From contig CM043942.1 in NCBI GenBank assembly GCA_014529385.2, forward strand, positions 26,104,469 through 26,168,468: a stretch of DNA of 64,000 bases, written 5' to 3'. The stretch comes from Adiantum capillus-veneris (Eukaryota > Streptophyta > Polypodiopsida > Polypodiales > Pteridaceae). Positions 36,073 through 46,937 of this stretch are shown here, one piece after another. The notes below the pieces were generated by a model. It made no database searches and was not told the origin of the DNA. It saw nothing but the letters and a program-made list of their open reading frames with translations. Position 1 is the first letter of the stretch. The number at the start of each line of letters is the position of its first letter. The translations under genes and the position numbers were made by a program.

Positions 36073-38386
36073 TTAAACTAAATATATAAAAAAACTTATA
36101 AGATAAACAGTTTCTGAACTTAAACAAAAGTCACTCAATGGATTCGATAATCTATTAATTAAACCACCGTCGCTTGCTGCGAGACGGGTCAAAGTTGGTT
36201 CAATTTCCAAATTCTCTTCAATCTCTTCTAAAGTATATGTAGTTTCTACTTCATGAGATTCCCCTTGCAGCTCACTGTCTTCGTCCACCTCATCATTGGT
36301 TACATCATAAGTCCAACGCGGCATCTCCTCTTTGTAGTTCTCAGCTTGCACTCTTGCCAATAGCCGATGGTTGCAGTACATATACACCAATTTTTCAGCT
36401 CTTGAATTTAGAAGGCGGTTTCTGATGGTGGAATGTACATATTTATATGTACTCCAGTTTCTCTCAGAACTTGAATTGGATGCACATTGGGCTAGGATTC
36501 TAACAGCTAGGTGTTTAAGGGTGGGTGCACTACCACCATTCATCATCCACCACTTCCACGGTGGTTGCTCCATGGCAAGTTTCTGCACAAATTCTGTACC
36601 AAACTTACCCTCTTTGAGTTTAAACTTCGTAAGATCAGTAACAGCTGATGCATGCTCATCAGGATCATCATAAAACCTGCCTATCACATCATAAAAGTCT
36701 TCCAGCACCTGCTCATCAAGTTTGTCTATTTCCATTGCCCAATACTCTAGATCCAATAAGAAAGCTACGCTGTGTAGTGGACTATGTGCTCCAACCCATC
36801 GACCATGCACATACTTTCTCAAAATTTCTCTCCTCTTTTGAGTGAATGGTGTCTCCAAGGCTTCACAATTGGCTCTTGGGGCTCCTCTGGATTTGCAAGG
36901 CTTTCTTGAACAGTCCACCAAGCCATCCACACCTTACCTATGTTAGGCAAGGCAGAATCCAGTTGGCGTAATGCAAGCATAATTGGCATCATGACATTGT
37001 GCACATCCACCACATCATCCCAGAAGTGGCGATCAGCTAGTAGATCTCTAATCACCCCTATTTTGCTTTTTATCTTCTCCCTTTGACCAGCCTCCCATTC
37101 TAAAAAAGTGGCACAAAAAAATGTCTCCATCACAGCATTCTTATTTTTTATTAGTGATTCTACCGTATAGTAGTTGGTGCAAAATCTAGTTTCGCACGGC
37201 ATTTTTAACATAGTAGACATACTCTGACGGTACATGTCAAGAACCCTCTGACACTTCAAAACAAACTTGACTATTAAGCGAGCATTGTCTACTATCCATT
37301 TGAACCACTCTGTGTCCTCCCTCTTGTACCAATCTTGCAATACCAAGTTCAAGCTGTGTGTACTGCAACCAACACTATATAGGTGAGAGAAGCGACTTTC
37401 AAGTATCCTACCTGCAGCCCTACAATTTATGGCATTGTCCATGATTACTTGGACAATATTTTCTTTTCCAAGTTCCTCAACTGCGTCGCCAATGATGTCA
37501 GCTATAAAACTGCCAGAATTTATTTGACCAGAGCTATCCACAGCTTTGATGAAACATTCACCACGAGGACATACAAGCATGATGTTGATCAATGGCCGCC
37601 TTTGAACGTTGGACCAACCATCACTAACTATGGTGTATCCAGATTGTTCTGTTGCATTTAATATTACCCTTTGAATATCCTGTTGTGTGCTTGTGTAACA
37701 TTTATCCAACAGTTGGTTTCTCATATGGTGATATGTTGGAGGGGTAAATCCAGCACCATACTCCCCAATGCGTTTCCAAGCTGACTTCCATGCATCATGG
37801 GTGACAATGGCCAATGATCCCCCAGTGAAATAGACGGCTTTAGCTAGTGCAAGTTGCGCTTCTTCTAAGGCAGTTGTTTTAAAGCTCGTCTGTAAGCTAA
37901 CATGTCTACTTTTTGACGATCCTACCTGAAAGTCAGGAGATCCATGGTTTGGAGGTGTAGTTCCATCGATATGAGAAGTTGGTTCCATGCTTTGAGTGCT
38001 TCCATTGGTGGGCGTTACACCCAATGATCCCTCATACTGGTTTGATCTTATCGATACCGGGGTGTGATGGTCGAAAGTAGAGAGTTTTGATCTTTTACTC
38101 GTGGAAATTAGCTTACCAATTAAATCTTTTAAGCACATAGCTACTTCTTCTGCACCTAAGCCCTTGCACTTTCCTCCTTGGATTCTGGTATTGCCACTTA
38201 GAAAATGATCCCTTATTCTTGGTGCTCCTCCAGATTTATCTTTGCCACAAAAGTTACATTTCCAATCTTGATACTTATTTAAATTTGTGGCAAAATTCCA
38301 CTCGGGTCCTGGACTTTTTCCACCTGCCTTTCGCTTGCCCTGCGAAGTGGTGCCCTGCGAAGAAGGACCTGGCATTGAGGTAGGAG
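36073..38386 (-). pseudogene. hAT-superfamily transposase, main part; split by a retrotransposon and frameshifted
   Basis: The order matches plant hAT transposases. A BED-type zinc finger comes first (WKCNFCGKDKSGGAPRIRDHF, with GGKCKG). A DUF659-like core follows, with TIVSDGWSNVQRRPLIN and VQVIMDNAINCRAAGRIL carrying the two catalytic Asp candidates, then CSTHSLNLVL. The C-terminal hAT dimerisation region ends the protein (PPWKWWMMNGGSAPTLKHLA, then CASNSSSERNWSTYKYVHS with the Glu candidate). One frameshift lies near 36850-36890. The N-terminal 22 codons are 19.7 kb away at 58058-58116, because the giant element inserted at 38387-38391. Apart from these two lesions the gene looks well preserved. 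The frame reading leftward into the LTR (to 38441) is artefactual. Confidence 0.9.
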
Positions 38387-38391
38387 GTCTC
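38387..38391. repeat. target-site duplication of the giant element (left copy)
   Basis: GTCTC directly precedes the left LTR (TGTTTTAGG...). The same GTCTC follows the right LTR at 58053-58057. Five bases is the normal duplication for Ty3/gypsy integrases. Confidence 0.95.
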
Positions 38392-39014
38392 TGTTTTAGG
38401 ACATAACTACTCCCCTGTTCATACTCACGAGCACGACACAAACAACATACTTATCATCCGATGACACGACTAACCCGTAGGTGCACGTAGGCAATCTCGT
38501 TAGCTTGTCAGGCTGAGACCAATCTACACATATGCACTTTTATGATGTATCAATCACTAACCCTTGTAGAATGCAACCCACTCTATCCCTAAACGCTCAC
38601 AACACAATTTACACATCCAATGAACTCGGAATCGCATCAAATTTACTAGGCACCATCCTCTCACTAGGATATACTTACCTATAAGTCTAATCTCACCAGA
38701 TTTGAACCCTAGTTATCTCGAATACAGTTGCGATAGACTAACAGGTCATAATCCAAAAGTGGGCGAAACTTAAGTTTATGAGTATCTATGTGTAGCTAAT
38801 CACTTTCTCATTCCATAAAGCACTTGATTATCAAAAACAGACACCGTTTGTGCTACTTACAAGAAAAACAAGCTCAAGGAAGGATCAATTGCGATCAACT
38901 CGAAACAGTGAATGCGTAGCGTGGGCGCGTAGCTCTTGGAGAGACTACCGCGATGGTGTGGTCGCGTCGTGAATCCGGTGAGGGAGAAGCGCGTAGCAAA
39001 GAGGATAAGACACA

Positions 39015-39018
<4 letters not shown>

Positions 39019-39074
<56 letters not shown>

Positions 39075-39081
39075 CTCTCTC
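39019..39081. repeat. (TC)n microsatellite in the 3' LTR
   Basis: About 63 bp with one G interruption; the equivalent tract in the 5' LTR (about 57751-57776) is only about 25 bp. Confidence 0.95.
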
Positions 39082-39130
39082 AGACTCGTACGACACAGGA
39101 TTAATATTCAAATGTTATTCAAAAATGGTT

Positions 39131-39162
39131 CTAAGGTGACTTTTATACTTTAGTCACCTTAG
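39131..39162 (-). promoter_or_regulatory. LTR TATA box inside an 11-bp perfect inverted repeat (3' LTR copy)
   Basis: CTAAGGTGACT (39131-39141) and AGTCACCTTAG (39152-39162) are exact reverse complements flanking 10 nt. On the - strand the centre reads AAAGTATAAAAG, a good TATA box in the transcription direction. The microsatellite lies about 50-110 bp downstream, so it would be transcribed. Confidence 0.65.
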
Positions 39163-39353
39163 CTCAAAAATGTACATGGGGTTCTCTTACTCATTATTAC
39201 AAAGTGGGGACAAATCTGAGTCCTGACTAACTAATCTTTACATAACCCAGACGAATGGATCAAAATGATAAGACGTCTTTGACATAAAATGGGAATTTGA
39301 TATGCTTTACAAGATGGGCTCATTACAACAGTTGGACCAATGGGGCTCCAACA

Positions 39354-39365
39354 CTCCCCCCCTCC
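39354..39365 (-). promoter_or_regulatory. terminal polypurine tract
   Basis: On the - strand GGAGGGGGGGAG abuts the LTR start TGTTGGAGCC directly, the expected plus-strand primer position. The 14-mer CTCCCCCCCTCCTA (+ strand, 39354-39367) recurs exactly at 45452-45465. Confidence 0.9.
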
Positions 39366-39401
39366 TAATTCATGTCTACCACGACATGATTGTCTTTGTC
39401 T

Positions 39402-42400
39402 TCATTGTCGTTGTCGTCTTTCTTGGTTGATTTGATGTAGAAACGCATCATATCGCATAGACTCGCTTGCCATTAATGGGCCAAAAATTTTTGACTTGTA
39501 CATGAAGAAGCCTGTGTAAAATGCTTCTTCAAAGGTTTGGAGATGGTAGCTTGGCAGAAACATTAGTTGTTTGAAGTAGGCATACAATACTGGTTCTGTC
39601 GGTGGCCCACTTAGATCATATGACAACTCTGAGATGCTTCTTTCAGTATTCATATACTCTAATGTCCAGCTTTCTGAGAAGACTATGAGATAGGCCAAAA
39701 ATGTTTGACCTATTTTACATAGCATCTTGCAGGATAGGTCAGGAGAGCCTCCGAATTCTGCGATGGTGCCCTGTAGGGTTTTCACCATGTAAGAACCGGA
39801 TATTCTCTCTCCCTCTACTGGCCCTGGCATTACTGGATAATTTAGCCATGTCGGATTTCTGGTTTGTAGTGCTTTATGTTGGCTGTAGGTGTATGTTCGG
39901 GGAGTTGGGCAAAAAGTTTTGTCATTCCTCAGCTCAGGCGGTGTGTTGACTAAGTGGATCAGGTTATTAGGATGATCCAAGAGCCATTGATGCCTCCACT
40001 TTGGCTGGATGTCTACTATTCTGTTTTTTTTTTCCCGATCCTGTACTTCTCCTTCAAACACTGGCACTTGTTCTTCTTTTTCGAGCTGCCGTTGACGTGT
40101 TAGAGTTTCGTACTTCAGCAGAGCATAGGGTAACATACTTGCATTCCATTCCTTCCGTAGCTTTGCTGCTGTTTTGCCCGATCTGGAAAGCCCTTGTAGA
40201 AACTCCTTTTCGAGTTGCATTGCCTTGTACCATATCATTTATGTTTGTTTTTCCATCTGCTCGGCCAGCCTCTGCTCTTCCAATTTCGTGACTAAATCTT
40301 CTTCTGTCTCTTGGTCTTTGGAGCCGGTTTGATCAGTCTGTGTATCTGGTGCCTCCTGTTCATCTGAATCTTCCTTGTACTCATCTTGACCCCCATATAC
40401 TTCGGCGAGTCCAGCCAAATTCGTTGTTGCTTGCTCCAGGTGCACTCGTACCTGTCCTTGGTGTTGCCCTGCAGTTTGTAGACTTGTGATTTGCGCGGCC
40501 ATTGTTCTACTATTGATTTGTAGAGCTTGAAATTCCATTTCTTTTTGAGCCGCAGACTCCTCTAACTGTTTTAACCTGATGTGCAAGTTTTCATTTTCTT
40601 CCCTGAGTGATTTGGAAACAATGCTTTCCATTTCACTGTCAGGAGCTGGTCCTTGTTGTTATTCACTTTGTAAGTCTAAAATTTGTCTTTGTAGTTGATC
40701 TTCTGCTCTAAGCGCACTTTCAGCAATCATTAAACGTTGTTTTCTTTCCAACTCCAACTCCCTTTTGAGTGCATCCACTTCTTCTTCTGGGTGGACTACC
40801 GGTGGTGTTGGTAGCGACGTTTTTTGCTTCTTAGCTCGTTCGATTTCTCTTGCTTGTATATCTGTTACTGCTCTCAAATCTTTGACTTCAATTTGTAAGT
40901 CATCGATGACGCCTTGCAAACTTTTGATGGTCTCCAGCGCATCTTGCTTTTCTTTTTCCAACTTTTGGATGTGTTCATCTCTGTCACTGACATCTTCAAG
41001 GAATAAGTTTATTGTATCCTCACATATGGCATTGAAGTCTTCCGACTCCTGTAAATTGTCTTTGAGGAGATTTACTGTGCCTTTGAGCCCCAAGATCTCA
41101 GCATCTCTGATGCTGATCAGCTTTAGAGTGTCCTCCCTTTTCTCTTGCAGTCTCAGAACTTCCTCATGGGTTTTTTGTAACTTCATCTTGTTGGACCGGT
41201 TCTGATCAGCTAACCATTGACTGTGCAGTCTTGTTCTATTTAGTATTGTCGCCATTGACTGCAAATCTTCATCTATAGTAGCTTCCAGCTCAATTTCTTG
41301 AGAGGAGGAAGCTTTATCTTTAGTCTGATCCACCTCCTTTTGCTTGCCTTTATCACTTTGTGATATGGTTCCAGTGTTTGGGTGTCCATTTGTTCTTTCT
41401 TCTTCCTCTTCCTCTTCTTCTTCACTTGGAGGTGTGTGAACTCTATCATCACGATGTGAACTTTCTGAATGTGAAGTAGAGTCAGCAGGTGGGCTAGATT
41501 GCCTCTCACTTGTATCTGGCCTTGGAGATGGCGGCGGTGTTTCCTGATCACGTGAAGTTGGCCTCAACTGATCTCTCAAAGTTTGGAGATCCTCCTCTTC
41601 TAGTAGCAATTCTGGTTCGTCCCTAGCATTTCTTTCTTGGATGTACCTCTCGAACCAGTCCAACTCAAAAGCTGGGTTGTTTCTATTCTTCGTTCTCAGT
41701 GTGTAAGTGCTACTAGAAGGTTTCCAAGTGGCGCCTACATCGCCTCGTAGAGATCTGTCTAGAGAAAATCCTTCCAACATCCTTTCCATTTTTGCTATCT
41801 TCTGCAACCTGGTGTTGTTTTCCATTTCCGCTTTCCTCTTCTTTAGTCGGGCATCTTCCTCTTGGGTTCTTCTTTCTTCTTCCATCTTTTCTTGTGTACT
41901 TCTTGTTACTCTTTCCAGCTTGCGTCCTCCAATGGTGTTAATAGAGGCCGGTACTTTCGTTTGTGATCTGTCTTCAATATTCTCCCTTAATACCAGCCAG
42001 TCGTTCTGATGAGGGGCAAGTGGCAACTGATCTTCCGCGCCTATGGCATGGTATATTACTCTGGTTAGGACTTCTCCTCCTACAATGTAATTTGGTATGT
42101 CCTGCCTTAGCTTTGTCATTTCTTCAAACAGATATGACGCATGATCTATATAGAACTCATGGGTCATTCCCATAGCCCATGTCAGTGTGGTTGAGATGCT
42201 CCCGTGTGGTGTAGTGTATATTGGCGGTCTTTTGTTGTAGCTCAACAAACACTGACTGTAGATCTGTGTCAGTTCTCTTACTTCCGGGTTTGCTATGAGT
42301 TCGAAAGAAGGTAGTTTGGACTTTTGCAAGTAGACTATGAGGTTTTTCCTTCTTTCTCTCATGTTGGCTCCTTGATCTAACAATTTCAATGCCTCTTTGA

Positions 42401-42818
42401 TGATCTCTTTGGTGATCTGGATCTCCATCACTTCGTTATCCATGCTTGCCACTCTGCAAGTCCCATCTTCTTGGATAGTCTCTATTAGATGTTGTACCCT
42501 CTTGAAATCTATCCCTACTGGTGGTAGTGATACAAAGTTCCACAAGACAACTTTTTTGAGCCATGACCTTTGCGGTGATCTTTTCAAGTAATTCTTTGCC
42601 TCCTTGGGAATCATCATTGTATCCACTAAGCTTCTTTTGTCATCCACATATGAACCTTGATAGATCTGAAAGGCTGCTGCCTGTTGCACATCTGCAGGTA
42701 TCCAGGTGGCTGTTGGCTTTAAGGAATTGGGTAGAAGTGCATAGGGTACTGCACCTTCTGTTGCCAAGTTCTTGCCTTTTCTTTTTCCCGGAGAAGCCTC
42801 CATAGATCCTGTATTCAC
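39402..42818 (-). pseudogene. large 3' accessory ORF (1,138 codons) with two in-frame stops
   Basis: From MNTGSMEASPGKRKGKN a single frame runs 42818 to 39402, broken only by TAA codons at 40661-40659 and 40241-40239. Residues 1-300 look globular and helical (RSWLKKVVLWNFVSLPPVGI, then EIIKEALKLLDQGANM). About 300-520 is charged and Ser/Pro-rich with a run of Glu. About 520-840 is a long coiled coil (ETIKSLQGVIDDLQIEVKDL). The C-terminal 280 residues form a second globular region (KWRHQWLLDHPNNLIHLV, SGSYMVKTLQGTIAEFGG). No membrane segment or signal peptide is seen, so an envelope-like role is unsupported. It could be an assembly or structural protein; expression by splicing or an internal promoter is conceivable. 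A partial analogue lies at 32.9-35.2 kb. Confidence 0.75.
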
Positions 42819-45438
42819 AATTAACAGTTAATGCACAAACATAGTACTACTCTCCTAAATTGATTATTACTTAATCATGCATCTAGATGAGCCTTCTTAG
42901 TCTCAAGATTAGTTAAGGTAAAATGTTAGCAGATAGACAAGCTCTTCCATTGTGCGACTTTGGCGGCTTCAAATTGATGTTGTTGGTGAAGGAGAACAAG
43001 TCCAAATGCCTTGAAATTTGGTGTGGTGTATGCTTGCAAGGCATGTAAGGTCACTCTATAAGCCTAGGCTCAAAATCTGTTCATTTGCAGCTTTTGCTCA
43101 GTCTATCGCGATAGACTAACCGTTTTTTGACCAAGGTCCTATTTTGCAGTTGTGCCTCCACCAATTGGTTTCCCATACCTTGCACATGATCTGATCTCAT
43201 TTTCACCTCAAATGAATGTCAAGTGACCCCTTTTTAGATCAACTCCCACTTTTCCAGATTCCTGCCAAGGAGATGTTGGTCTATCTCCTTCATTTTGTGT
43301 TGTTTTGGGCTCAAACTTACTGGGTGGTCCTCTTGCATCATGTTGAAGACAACTAATAATTCAAATTTTTGATAAGATGGTCCAGTATCCCTCTGCTTAG
43401 TCTATCGCGATAGACTGGTACTTAGTGCCAATTTGTCATTTTTTTGGCTCTGTGACCATCTGTCTGCCTTCTCCCAATTGATGCATGGTTTCTTGACCCC
43501 TCACATGAGAATTTTACCTGTTTGCCCTTGAGATGTCCTGTTCTGACTCTGAGTTGTCTGCATGTCCTTCTCAGCTTGCCATATGAGTCCATCTTGTCAC
43601 CAAATTTGGTGTACTGCCTTCATGTGCTTCCCCAAGTCTAGCTTGTAAAAATTTTGAAAAGTCTTTCCCCCAATGATTGGTGTAGCAAGTCTATCGCGAT
43701 AGACTAAGTTATTTGGCCAAAAAAGATCCTTTTTGCACTTTGACTTGATATTGGTGGTTAATAATCCTTGTTAGCACCCCTCATGAAGCTAAAGTCAAAA
43801 TTTCACTTGTCTAAGTGTAAATTCAAGTCTATCACGATAGACTAGTACTTGGTCATTTTTACCAGTTTGATGTTAGTTGACCACCATGGTGTTAATAGGC
43901 CCTCCTAGACACACACATCAAGTTTTAATCAATTTAGCAGAGTGTACTCCCTGTTTGTAGCACTTAGCTGGTCTTAGAGTCAAAGTAGACCACTTAGGTG
44001 ATGGTCGCCATTTCTTTTGGTCATTGTATGATTCCGGCTGTCTTTTATTCTTTTGATCTTCCATCCAAGCAGTCAGTTGTTGTTTTGGTGTTTACAACAC
44101 CAAGAAAGACCATTTGGACATCTTTCTGGCCTGTTGCCGGCATTTCCCCTAGTGGAAGAGCTTTTTTCCTGAGTGGGCACATTCCATCTCGTAGTTGACC
44201 TCTTTTGGACGTACCTTGTTGAATTTGGTGTCATTTTGTCACTTGGTCGGCCCGTTAGAGTATCGTGACGCTTTGTGCGGTTTTCGTCCGATAGGGACTT
44301 TAGGCTCCGATTTGACGAACTTTTTCATAGTCTAACCCTTCAGTCGGTTTGTCGAGGTTATTGGCTTGCTGTCTATGAATTTTGGCTCATTTCCGATCAC
44401 CTTGGTTCAGTTGCCCTTTTACAGGTCCTGTGAAATTAGGGTTTTCTGAGCGGCTTCCTTCGCGCTTCCCGAGGTCATATGCTCGATCCCTAAGCTATAG
44501 GCATTGTGCTTTTCAATTTTGGCTCCATTTGGTGGCCTCTAGGTCTCCCCAACAACCATTCTACCGTATGTGTGCACAGGTTGTGATTGTGATGCCGGCG
44601 AGGTTTTGCGACTAACTGAAGCAAACAACACTTAGAGTCAGTGTTAACGAGCATACCTCTCATTTCTGATGTCGATCTGGTGACCGTGCGCAATGGATGA
44701 GCTCCTGGAAGTCTCAACTGCTGTAGGGAGCTCTCTCTCTCTCACTATGGAAAATGACTCAAATGAGAGATTTCTAGCCTAGCCTCTCTATATGTAATCG
44801 AGACTCCGACACCAAATTTTCTCATCTTTTACCTGTGGCCATAACTTTTTGCGAGATGCGGTTTAGGCTCGCAAATTTCCTGATTTGGACTTCGGTTGCT
44901 CCAGTTTTACCATTTTTGTAGATTTCTCCTGTTGGAGGTCCCTTCATGACGGTGGTCATTTTGCCCGGTCACCTTTGCAGTCCCTATTTTTTCTGTGTCT
45001 TCTTTACCTTGCTCCGATCAGGCGTCTCTTCTTCTGTGTTTCCATCTAGATTACGGATTTTTTTTCTATAATTTTTGCTAGAAAATGGCTAAAATAAAGC
45101 AAATAAATCCCAAAATAACCCGAAAATAGCAATTCTAACCTAGAAAAATACCAATGAAAAGCAAAACACTTTGTAGCTCACTTTTCTCTCGTCTATGTAC
45201 AATCTCGCTCATTACCGTCAACCTTGGCCTATTTTTTGCTGTTTTTAGATAGTTTTTGGCTAGATTTGACTCTCTTTATAGTCTATACACATCCCTAGGG
45301 GCTCATGAATGATGATTTGGTCCCCAATTCAGATTAATTATGAGGGCATATTCTTTTTTCTCAAAATCACACAATAAAACGCAAAAATGGTTGAAAAATT
45401 GCTCACAAACATTGCCCTCTAATATATGACATGAGTCC
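42819..45438 (-). other. internal non-coding region of the giant element with palindromic repeats
   Basis: There is no substantial coding in about 2.6 kb. It contains four copies of the 18-bp palindrome and their surrounding ~290-300 bp degenerate repeats (43.0-43.9 kb), then AT-rich DNA up to the internal polypurine tract. By position it serves as the leader of the accessory ORF. A CATATAGAGAGG TATA-like string on the - strand near 44790 is a weak promoter candidate. Confidence 0.6.
43100..43843. repeat. four copies of the 18-bp palindrome AGTCTATCGCGATAGACT
   Basis: Exact copies at 43100-43117, 43399-43416 and 43688-43705, and one with a single change at 43826-43843. Start spacings are 299, 289 and 138 bp. 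The 18-mer equals its own reverse complement. Confidence 0.95.
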
Positions 45439-45465
45439 GCATTTGGAATGCCTCCCCCCCTCCTA
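45439..45465 (-). promoter_or_regulatory. internal polypurine tract, near-duplicate of the terminal one
   Basis: The - strand reads TAGGAGGGGGGGAGG, then CATTCCAAATGCG. On the + strand CTCCCCCCCTCCTA (45452-45465) is identical to 39354-39367. The GCATT...AATGC arms and the G-run also occur in the old copy at 11109-11143, in the same place just 3' of PR2. Confidence 0.75.
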
Positions 45466-45627
45466 GTTGGAGTCCTCCCGAACGACAGGGTATCCTCAAG
45501 GGTATGTGCTGTGCATGGGTGTGAACTCGTGCTAATGCAGGCCTTGTAATATAGCCCTATATGCCTTTGCAGTCAATGCATGTAGAAAGAATTGATGCAG
45601 TGCAAGAGGAAGCTATAAGTGATTCGC

Positions 45628-46670
45628 TTATTGGCATTTGTCGTTGAGGCTTCCTGTGGTATCTTGAGTTGGCTGGTAGATTTTCTTTGCAAGGAGCAGT
45701 TGTAAATCTGCCGCTCTTTGTTTGATTGTTTTCCACTGGTTTTGAATTGGCGTAAGTGGTTCCTTTGAAGTCGATATTGTCGTAGCTGGTGGAACATTCT
45801 CTTTTTCTGCTTTGATGACTTGGGTCTTATAGATCCTTGTAGTTTTTGTTGTTGATTCTGTTTGTTTCCTCGTGCTGTTTGCATGATGTGGCTTGACCTT
45901 GACAGTTGTAGATAACTGCTCGATTGTCATCTTTGGTTTCCATTCTTGTGTTGTTGGCCCATTTTGAATTGGAAATTTTGGCCGCCATACCAATATAGTC
46001 CGTTGCGTATTCGATAGATTGACTATTGTTCTTTGAAGTTTTGCTGGCTTTCGGTGTTTTATCTGTTCTTCTGACTCCTTTTTTTTTGGAATTAGGCTGT
46101 CGTGCCTTACCCAAACTTTGTATTTCCTCTTTTGTGTAATTGGGCTCTATACGCCGTACCCAAACTTGCCTGGTTCCCTGCATGGTTGCTGATTTTTGAT
46201 AAGACGTTGTTGGACTTGTAAACTTTGTTTGTTGTTGGGTAGATCTTTGCGGTTGTATTGACTTTTGTTTCCTCCTTGACATGAATTGTTTATATGATAA
46301 GAAGGGTTCTGAAAAGTTTTCATTTCTGAACAGTGCTTCATTAGTATCCAAATCAATGAATATCCTGTTAGCTTTCATCCATGACACTGCTAAGATACAC
46401 GGCGTTGCTGATCTACCTGGTGGCAGTACATGGAATTTTGTAGTGTACGGGTGTGCCTGCACTGTGATTGGTATTATAATAGACCACAACGTGATCACCT
46501 CATCACTTGATGCTACTTTCAACCGGTGTGTCTCTGGGATCGTCTTCATTGTTCCAAGTTTCTGAAAGAGCTCAAAGCTGATGACACTCATTTTTGCTCC
46601 AGTGTCAAGCAATGCATAGATTTCAACTTGTTTGTGCCTGCATAAGCTTTTATGTAAGGACTACACCATG
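45628..46670 (-). pseudogene. second retropepsin-like domain (PR2) and basic tail, downstream of integrase
   Basis: The frame reads CRHKQVEIYALLDTGAKM, then SVIS: a textbook retropepsin active site (hydrophobic-hydrophobic-D-T-G-A) with an intact catalytic Asp. It continues with FHVLPPG and ILAVSWMKANRIFIDLDT, the C-terminal strand region where the usual ILG is ILA. A Lys/Gln/Thr-rich tail follows (VWVRRIEPNYTKEEIQ) and continues after a frameshift near 45900 to 45628. The domain is joined to the integrase end by a linker (SPYIKAYAGTNK) after a 1-nt shift, and lacks a convincing start of its own, so it was probably the C-terminal part of Pol. Most Ty3/gypsy elements have a single protease between Gag and RT; a second one after INT is unusual. 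Confidence 0.75.
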
Positions 46671-46799
46671 TATCTTCCAAGTTTCTGAAAGAGCTCAAAG
46701 CTGATGACACTCATTTTTGCTCCAGTGTCAAGCAATGCATAGATTTCAACTTGTTTGTGCCTGCATAAGCTTTTATGTAAGGACTACACCATGTATCTT
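46554..46799 (-). repeat. 123-bp tandem duplication across the PR2 active site
   Basis: 46554-46676 and 46677-46799 are (nearly) identical, repeating the segment from SPYIKAYAG through the DTG motif. The 41-codon length keeps the frame, but a 1-nt shift inside each unit already separates linker and protease frames. It is absent from the old copy, so it is specific to this insertion or its recent lineage. Confidence 0.9.
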
Positions 46800-46937
46800 C
46801 CAAGTCGTCGATGATGCTATCGTCCTGAGCCCTAAGGTCTGTCGTGGTCTTTTCTAATTCGTCGCTTTGTATATCCACTTCAATTGTTTGGGATGTTGAA
46901 AGAGGATATTCGTCAGTCATCATTGGGGTGACCATGT

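Larger units (their letters stand above)
38392..39353 (-). mobile_element. 3' LTR of the giant element (962 bp)
   Basis: Begins TGTTTTAGGACATAAC and ends GGGGCTCCAACA on the + strand. By eye it differs from the other LTR by roughly 25-30 substitutions (about 3%), mostly transitions, plus indels. The main length difference is the (TC)n tract at 39019-39081. Confidence 0.95.

Noticed and set aside
38387-38441. Start of the hAT transposase at 38441
   Set aside because: The codons from 38441 to 38392 lie in the LTR of the giant element; the true N-terminus is at 58116-58058 across the insertion.
40765-41205. Serine-rich + strand ORF of 146 codons
   Set aside because: It is the antisense shadow of the coiled-coil coding region of the accessory ORF.
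39402-42818. Envelope-like (env) assignment for the accessory ORF
   Set aside because: Its position after Pol would allow it, but I see no signal peptide, no transmembrane segment and no cleavage motif; the protein is mostly coiled coil and charged.
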